Origin: Dasyornis broadbenti
Taxonomy: Eukaryota; Chordata; Aves; Passeriformes; Dasyornithidae
Assembly: GCA_013397935.1 (NCBI GenBank)
Contig: VZRN01006295.1
Span: 1,241,392-1,305,391, forward strand
Direction: 5' to 3'
Length of the DNA: 64,000 nt
Shown: piece after piece, positions 53,001 through 62,000 of the stretch
Position numbering within the stretch: position 1 is the stretch's first letter
Layout: every line of letters starts with the position of its first letter
Translations under genes and position numbers: made by a program
The notes under the pieces: model-generated
Databases searched by the model: none
Told to the model about the DNA's origin: nothing
The model's input: the letters and a program-made list of their open reading frames with translations, nothing else

Positions 53001-56000
53001 TGTTTGACCTTGGCTTTTACATAAAACTGCATGAAAAAACTATAGAAGTGTGTTTTTTTTCTCTTACTAATTGCCTTCAGGTATTTCCATAAATGGTGAT
53101 AGAACACTCTTTTGAAGTGTTTTATTGTTGCATGCCTTCAAGAAACAAAAATAAATGCAATACTATGAGACTCTAAAGAGGCTCCGTGCACAATTTAATA
53201 TGCTGACTGGGACTACCAGCCAGATAACAAAATTGTCTACTAAAGAGAGTTTAGCTGCACAGAACAAGCTGAAGAGGAGCTTCATGGAGAAAAATAGCTT
53301 GACACTTACTTTTTGCTTGTGCTGCTAGAGAGTTTAGCAATATATCTTATAAATTACTCAGGAACCCTTTTTTTCCTTCAGAAATTACACTCAATACTCT
53401 ACACTAGGAGATACATATATTAGTTTATATCAAAACAATACCTGGTTTGATGTCTTGAAAAAATATGAACAACCTTTTTGTTTTTGTCTTCTGTTTTTGT
53501 CTTTTATTTAGAAGATCACAGTACTTCTAAGCAGAAAAAAGGTGCTCATCCTATAATTAGGACTGATATTAATCTAGCTATCCCTAATATCATCATGACA
53601 CCCTCTTTGGATGAGGTACAGCAGACACTTAATAAAGCTGTAGATAGCATTGTGAAAGTAATGAAAGGAGTTCAACAGTGGAGTACAGAGAGAATATCCA
53701 AGGTTAGTGTCTTTAATAGCCTTAGTTAGAACTACTGGTGCAAAACTGCTGCAAATAAAAAAATAAATGTTACTCTCTCTTCAGAAGAAAGCATTAGAGA
53801 GAAACGTTGTTCTGTTGCGATATGGGAGCAGAGACAGCGATTCTGATGATGGAATGAAAGAGACTGAAAAGAAAAACATCCATGGTAATGATAAGCTCTG
53901 AGATAGCTAAACTTCAATGTTAGTTAAATGTGACTTATGCAGAATGTATTGGAAGATATTAATTACAAAATACATCAAAACCAGTAGACTTGGTAGATTT
54001 TATACTACCTCATAGATTTTAAACTCCCTCAGAGAAGAAATCTCTTTCTCTTTAAAAACAAGGTTTGCCACTTGTCCTTGTGTAGATTTGAGTAAGGGGA
54101 TTTTTTGGTGCTTCTTGAAGAGTTGTACTGCGTTGGGTTATAACATATATATTGGTGACAATTATAATCACTTTTGCTACACAATAATCTTTCATGATTT
54201 GCCAGTGTGGTTTGTAACCTGGCACATTCAAATGACATCTTAAAACTTGTCCTTATGCTTTAAAAAATTTGTCCTTATGCTTTAAGAATGGTAAGTTGAA
54301 CTTACACAAAACCTGGTATTGAATAGAAATGTCTATATAAATTGCCATGTTCACATAGAGAGGATTGTGTAGAAGACTGAATAGACTATAATTTCTAAAA
54401 GTATTATAATTAATGTTTTGTGATCAGATACTGTTATTGAAGTCGTGAGTTCAAGGAAATTTAAGATGGTATCTTTGGTTGCCGGGTTTTTCTTCTCTGA
54501 AATGGTTTAGATCAAGCCAAATTAATTGTTCTACATTGTACCTGAGATACTTAAAAAATACGGTGGAGTCTTTTTAGGTTAGCTCTCTCTTATACACCTA
54601 AAAATAAGATAGTAATGCTGGAACTGGTTAAGAAGTTAGTCATTCAAAACTAAGAATTTTGCTTGCAAGACATCAAACAAAAAATGATGGTAAACTCAAA
54701 CTTGTGGATACTTGCTAACCAATAGACCTTCCTTTTATCCTTTATTTCTTCTTGGGGACTTGCTATGATCATCTTCTCAGAGTTAATATTAATTTGTATT
54801 TCAAAGTGTCAGTTGCGGGGTATTTCAGAAAATAAGAATGCTCAATGCTGATACATAAGTAAATGTGGATATATAAGTAAATCACGTAGGTGAAGCATAC
54901 AGGATAAAGCTTTTGGAGGGGTGAGAGAAAAGGAAAGATTCTGTTTGAAAGATTGGAGCGGAACTTGTTCCAAACTTGACAGGGTACCTAAATGAAGCAA
55001 TTTTCCTAAAATGGAGACGTTTATGACTTTATGTTGGCCTCCTTGACTTCTAGTTGCCTTTTTGATTAATAAGAGCACCTAACTTTAAAATGCATATTTA
55101 TTGAAAAAAATAAGAAATTCATTTTTGTCTGTAGGAATTAACTTGTCCTAATTGATATGTTTGTCCTAAACCTGCTTTTGTATTTGAATGTGTTTATAGA
55201 TAGTGTATCAGATACAGCATCACTCAGTTCATCTGATCCAGTGCAAAGCCTGAACTACTTCAAGAGTGTTTCAGAGAACAAAGAAATTATTAAATTAGTA
55301 TCTTTACTCAGCAGTACCATCAATTCCACAAAAAGGGTAAGACAATTGAGGTGTTAATTTAATATCACTATCCAAGGGACATTAATATATTACTTTTAAT
55401 ATCCTTGGGAAATAAGGGTAGGCATTTAAAGCTGTGATTAAACATAATAACAGAAAAGTTTAGGATGGTGGATTGAAAACATGTGGCTGAAAATTTGAAA
55501 ATATGCATTTAAAGCTTAAAAAGGATTAAGTGTACTATGTTCCAAAATTTATGAGGTTTTGAATGTTGCATAAATTAAAACATCACAAAAAATTCTAGGC
55601 GTAGTTAAGTTGTTTGTAGCTAATGAAGCCAGCATGGTTTCTGCCCCATTATGAAGAGATTATGAAGGTTTTTAGAAGAAAACTGTCTATCAGCTTGACA
55701 TTTGTGAAGTGCTGTATAGGATTTGCTATGGTAGGTAAGGATTTAGCTTAAGGGATATGAATAACTTCTTTGCCTTGTTCTTATTCTATGCACTCTCTAG
55801 TAAACTGTAGATATGGAACTGTTATTTTGTTAGGGAGCTCTGCATTAGTCTTTTCTGGGGCTGATACAACCTTTTAAGAGTCTTGCCATGTGAAAATCTT
55901 TGACTCAAGGCCTTGTAACTTCAGTGGTGCTAAAGCATAACTACCAGGCTGGTGCCGAGCACTTGATAATGGTGGATAGTTATCACAGTATTTTGATACA

Positions 56001-59000
56001 CAATATTTTGTAATATTGTAAACTTTTATCATTTAGCCAGCTTTTAATGCCTGCATGCTCTGTATTTATTGTAAGTCATGATGTGGATTATCTCTTGTAA
56101 CAGTCATCTGTCATTTAACTTTCTCACATTTTTCTGAACTCCTGAGAACCAGAAAAATAATTCTCTTGCACTCTCATTAAATGATATTCAAATCAAAGAG
56201 ACCTGAATTGAGTGTAGTAATTAATGTTAAAAAAAAATTGTCTCGTAGCTTCATTACTTGAGAATGAACTGCTCTTGTTGGGCCCTGGAGTGCAGGTTCC
56301 AGTTGCTAGCTCAATAAATGGCAGGGAAGGACAAGTATCCTAGTTTTAAACTTTACTTCCTACTGATTCCTATGATTTTATTGACTGAAGAATCACTTAA
56401 TTACCAAATGTTTCAACTGATCTGACAAACTGGATGTGATTAACATACAGTTTCTGACATGACTTGTGATCAGTAATGAAACTTGCTTTAGCATAAATTC
56501 ACCAGACCCCTTTTGTTTAGTGAGGTGATTCAACCTGCTTCACTATGGAGTTTGTAGCGTACTGTAATGAACAGCTGCTAAGAAATTGTGTATATGCTTT
56601 ATTTGTGATGTTGAGAATCTTTCTCTGATCTTATAAATGTTTTTCAGGAGGTTTTTACAGCTTTGGAGAGTTTCAGTTGTTACCACCATATATGGCAGAG
56701 AGACAAGGAGGAAACCATTAATAAATTGATGGTGGAAAGCCCATTACTCTCTCAATTTGAATCTGAAATTCTGCATTTCCAAGACCTGGACCTGAAAATC
56801 AGTTCTGAGCCTGAATACATCTGCGTGGGAGCTATTGCACTGTACACTGGTAGAGTTCAGCTTCTCTCCGGAGGCATATACTTTCTGATTCCAGTAGCAA
56901 GGAGAGATCTGCCTTAGTTTTGGATGGGTGAACTAGATTAAAATGGAAAGCAGAAAGAGATAGAGAAGGGCTGTTTGCTGTTTTGGCTACAAATACATGC
57001 AAACCAACACAAGAATATCTGCAAGGCTCAGCTGGAGTTTAGTACTCCACCTGGATACTTCTGCTCAATTATAGGGTGAATGGTAGATGTTTGCTTATCC
57101 TTCTGTCGCTGATTCCCAGGGGTACATATTTCATGAGAGCAAGACACTAAGTTTATGTTGCTTTTCTCCTTGCCTGGCTGCATGCAGTGAGACAGCTGAA
57201 CCCCCTTCTATTGAACAGTTATTTTGTTCCACTGCTGCTATGATCAAACTTTGTTTCCTCAGCTTTCATAATTAGACTCCTAATTTTCTCCCCACATTAT
57301 TTTTTTAAAGATGAATTTCTGAAAAAATTTTAGGCTTAGATGAGAATATTAACCAATTCGTTAGCGATGTATAGGACAGTAGTTTGTAGCATGTATAATG
57401 ATATTCAAACAAGATGACAAGTATGGAGTCCATCCTTATCCTTCTACTAGGTACATCCCAAAAAATATCTGTGATAGCTAATATCTATTAATTGTTCAAC
57501 GTTTTTAAATGATCTTTCCAATAAAAAAGGTGATAAATTCTGAGAAGGATAGGAGAAAAGCAACTGTGAATTGCAAGCAATTTTCTAAACCGCTTCAAGG
57601 TGTCTATGGAATTTCATCATACCTGTATGTGAATGGTTAGTCTAAAGAAACAGAGCTGGCACCGAAGAAAACACGTGTAATAAGATAGGTTAAGTGTACA
57701 TCTTAAAAAATATCTAATATCTATTAATTGTTCAATGCTTTTAGCTGATCTGAAGCTAGCACTGAGATCAGAAACCAAAGCCTGGATGACTTTGCTGGGG
57801 TGTCATTGCAATAAGAAGTACCGAATAGAGATGGAAAAAATTTTGACTTTTATAGAGGAAACTGGCAAGAAGTTAAATCGCAGCATCACGGACCTGGATG
57901 ATATCAGAATAGCCATGTCAGCTTTAAAGGAGATCAGAGAACTACAGATCTCTATTGACTCTCAAATTGGGCCCATTGAGGTAGCTGGTGGGAATGTTGC
58001 ATGTATGGGTACTGTTTCAACAGAGCAGTTATTTTCTGGGTTAAACTTAACAGTGCACTTTGAAAATGTATTATTTAATATGTGTTGAATGTTGAATGAC
58101 AGACCTGTTGTGTTCCTGTAAACCTTTTTGTGTGAAATTCTGATTTGGGCAAATGTAAACTTGCTGAAGTGAGAGATGCATTTGTGAACAATGCAGAAAT
58201 TGAGTGATGTAGGTAAGAGATCAGAAGATCAGAATACAGATATTTAATACAAAAAATCTTTTCATGCTCTGTGGAAGAAGTCTATGTATGAAAAAGAATG
58301 AGATTCCTAGGTTTTTTTTTTAGCTAAACCTACAGAGGAGTAAAAAGCTAATGTTAAGCAGACTATATGAGATTGATTGCTTTAATCAGCCATATCATAG
58401 GTTAAAATAAACGAAAGCCACTGACTTCCTTAAAGAAGTTAATGTGATAGAATGCATTTACTGAACATCTGACAAATGACAGAATTAAAACCAGATGGTG
58501 ACTGTTTCTCTGCATTCCTGACCAGAGTATTTATTTTAGAATGCTGTCATTTGGCAAAATATGCCATTGATTTTTCAGTAGAATTCATTTTTCTAAGACA
58601 TGTTCATGATTCCTGATTGCCCATAATTTCATTATAACCTTCCAATTCTGCAAGCAGGAACCTCGACTCCCTAGGCACAAGGAGTGATGCTTCAGGTTTT
58701 TGAAAGGGAGGTTGACTTATTTTCCACATAGTGGGGTAGTAGATGGGTAGTTACGCTTCCATTTTTGCAATTTGATCAAACTGGAATTTTGTCCTGAAAT
58801 AAATGGAAATAATTTCCCTTCATACAAAAATTTTCAAAGGAAACTGTCATGCAATGGGTTCATTGCTACCCTACCTTGTGCTAATTTACAGAAAATGAAT
58901 TTCAGTTGTGTTTTTGTGAAACTTCACTTAGGGTTTTCAGTATGTGGACTGTTCATATGTTGGTGGTGGAAATTAATACTCTGAGAAAATAAAATTCGTA

Positions 59001-62000
59001 TGTTTCTTCCAGTTTAGTATTGGTTTTCCAGATTTTGATAATGGCTATGCATAAAAGAACAGAGTTCCTTTTCTAACAAATCATTCTTTGTTCTTAAAAA
59101 ATTTAAATGTTAGTATGCTTATATATATTTAAAGTTAACTGAAGTTACCATTTTATATATCTTTATATACCTTGTGGCAGGAATCCTACGCTATGTTGAA
59201 CAAATACGATCTACTTGTTGCCAAGGAAGAGACAGAGAAGGTGGACACTTTGCACTACACTTGGGAAAAACTGCTAATCCGTGCAAATGAAGTGCAGAAT
59301 GAGCTCATTGCTTTGCAGCCAAACTTTAGAGAAAAGCTTCTCAGTGCTGTGAAGACTTTTACTGAAGACTGTGCACAGTTCTATTCAGATTATGATGAGG
59401 CAAGTGTTTGTACTAGAGGAATTTTAATGTATTAGAGAAATTTTTGAGAAGCGGTGGGAGCTTGGGAAGAATTTTGGATTTGACTAATTGATTGGATGGC
59501 GCTCTACTGTTGAGCAGGTTTATTCTTGTTAGGATGGTTGAGTTACAGTGCAGAGCAGGCTTTGGTTAATGTTTTGCATGTGACTCAAGTATGTAATACT
59601 GGTAATCAGTACCTAAAAATTAAGTATGGAGATACTTAAAGTTTATGAAAAACATCTAGTTAGCATGGGCAAATGTGAAGACTAGGATTAATGAGAAATT
59701 GTGTTAGAAAGTAAAAAGAGTTTTTGAAGCTGGATATATTCAGAAGTGGCCTAAGCTCTTACATTTTCATTAGAATATAAATGAATGAAGCTGAACTAGT
59801 CTTGTATCATCTTTCAAGTAATGCTGACTTTTACTCAAAAAAGGAACTATGATTGCCTAGCTTTTACAGTGTAATGAAAAGTTTCTGCATTAAAAAGACA
59901 ATTGCTTTTTTTTTTTTTAAATCCTGTTTTAATAAGTGCTTGTTCTAGTAGGTTAACCATCATCTCTTGATTCAGTTGTTATCTGATGTGGGGACGGGAT
60001 CTGGAGGTTGCAAAAATGTTTGAGGTTAGCATTTAGAAAATGCTGATTAGGAATATGTTGAGGTTATTCTCATCCTCTAAATTCACTTTGTTTTTTTATA
60101 TATATATTTTTACATAAATTTTTTAAAATTTTATTTTGTTGGGTTTTTATTTTCTTTTAGAGTGGGCCAATGGTGGTTGGTTTAACGCCTCAGGAGGCCA
60201 GTGACAGGCTTACTATATTCCAGGTACTGGTAATTCTAAGACATAACTTACTACTTTTTGTAAGTGAGCTAACACGTAAAGGCTGTGGGAATGAATCTCA
60301 GTAGTTGAATGAATTTTCATTGACAGATAAGGTTACTGATTTGCCAAAGTTCGCTTTAACTTAGTGATAGGTAAGTTGGAATTTTGTTACAAATTTGCAA
60401 GGAATACTGTTTAAATCTAGATTTTTTTTAAGAGGTAACAGAAAGGCCGCATAGATAATCAGTAGTGATTACTACATACAAATATCCTGATGAAAGCCTT
60501 CTCACAAGTTTAGTGTATTTGGCTATAGGCTATTCTTACTTTCATTATTGTGTTTATTTTTTGGTGGTTTTTTTTCTTCTCCCTGTAGAATTAAAGGTTT
60601 CCAATTGAACTGACAATTTTCCCTGTTGAAATCTTTGTATCGTGCTTAATATCTGTTCCTGCAATGATGACTTTTAATGCTTTTCCTTTTCCCATACTGC
60701 TATTCATTTGACTTCCTACCATGTTCCCTGAGTTATATTGCAATTGACAATTAAATTAGTTTTTTCTTTGCTGCTTTAATGGTAGTAATTCCTATTTCAA
60801 CATTCAATAAAAGATTTTCACGGCATACTTGGAAAGGTAGAATTTGCTGTATCCACCTTTTTTTGCTTTGTGTGTCATGATTCACCTCTTTCAAGTGCGA
60901 TCTTAGCATTTATTGTTCTGTCACTGTACCACATGAAGTAAATGGTTTTCCTGTCAGCTTCTGAAGTTGTGCCTCCAAGCTAGATAAAAGCTACTTTTCT
61001 CAAGAAAATTGTTGACAAAACTGTTGACAGCGTAAGCTGTTATTATCTGTCTATATCTTTCTATTATTTCCTAGATTTTAGTCTAATGCACCTCTAATCA
61101 TAATTTCAGAGCTTGAGTATTTAGTTATTTAATTTTATTTCATGTTTTTCTCTTTTTCTTAGAATCGATGTGATAATCTCTTTCGGAAATATATTACTTG
61201 TACAGGTGGAGAAGATCTTTTTGGTTTACCAGTTACTCGGTATCCTCAACTGCTTGAAATAAAGAAGCAACTGAATCTGTTACAGAAACTCTATAATCTG
61301 TATAACAGTGTCATTGACACAATCAGTGGCTACTACGATATTCTTTGGTCCGAATTAGACACTGAAAAAATTAACAGTGAACTTCTGGAGTTTCAGAACA
61401 GGTGAGAAAATGCTGCTGTGTTAAAATTGCCTGCAGTACTTCTTGAATATGATTATAATTCATTAGCATCAGTAACTGTTTATGAGCATATATTTATTTA
61501 TTGAGGCATGAAAAATGTGAATTTAAATTGGAAGATATATCCATTACCAACATCATAAAATCAAGAAACAAGGTTAGATTCTAAAAGTTGAGCATTATTT
61601 GTCGTTAGGCAGATTCTTGGCTAACTTTTTAAATGAGTTTGGAATATATGTTAAAATTGTTATTTATTTTGTTCATGAAGGAATGTTTCACCTTTTTGTT
61701 GTAGTACTGTTACTCATGAGAGACAGATTTATGCTAGATGTCAAAGGTGAGTTAGTGAATTGCTGGATAGTTTTTCTACGAAATGGATTATATTGCGTGC
61801 AAAGAAGCTGAAATTTTCATCAAACCAGGAATCAAACAATTTAAAGAATTAAACCCTGAGGAACAGGGTTTTTCTAGAATTCAGAGCAGGGCATAGTATC
61901 AGCCTCACCAAAAGATGAAATCAAGATGTAAATAATTTCAACTGGTTTTGAAGATAGCTTGCACAGAGTTATTAGAATGATGCAGCCACACTCCTTAAGG

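Noticed and set aside
59400..59412. Alternative GT donor (gcaa|gtgttt) for exon 25
   Set aside because: It would add four bases and shift exon 26 out of frame, losing the conserved GPM--L-PQEAS block.
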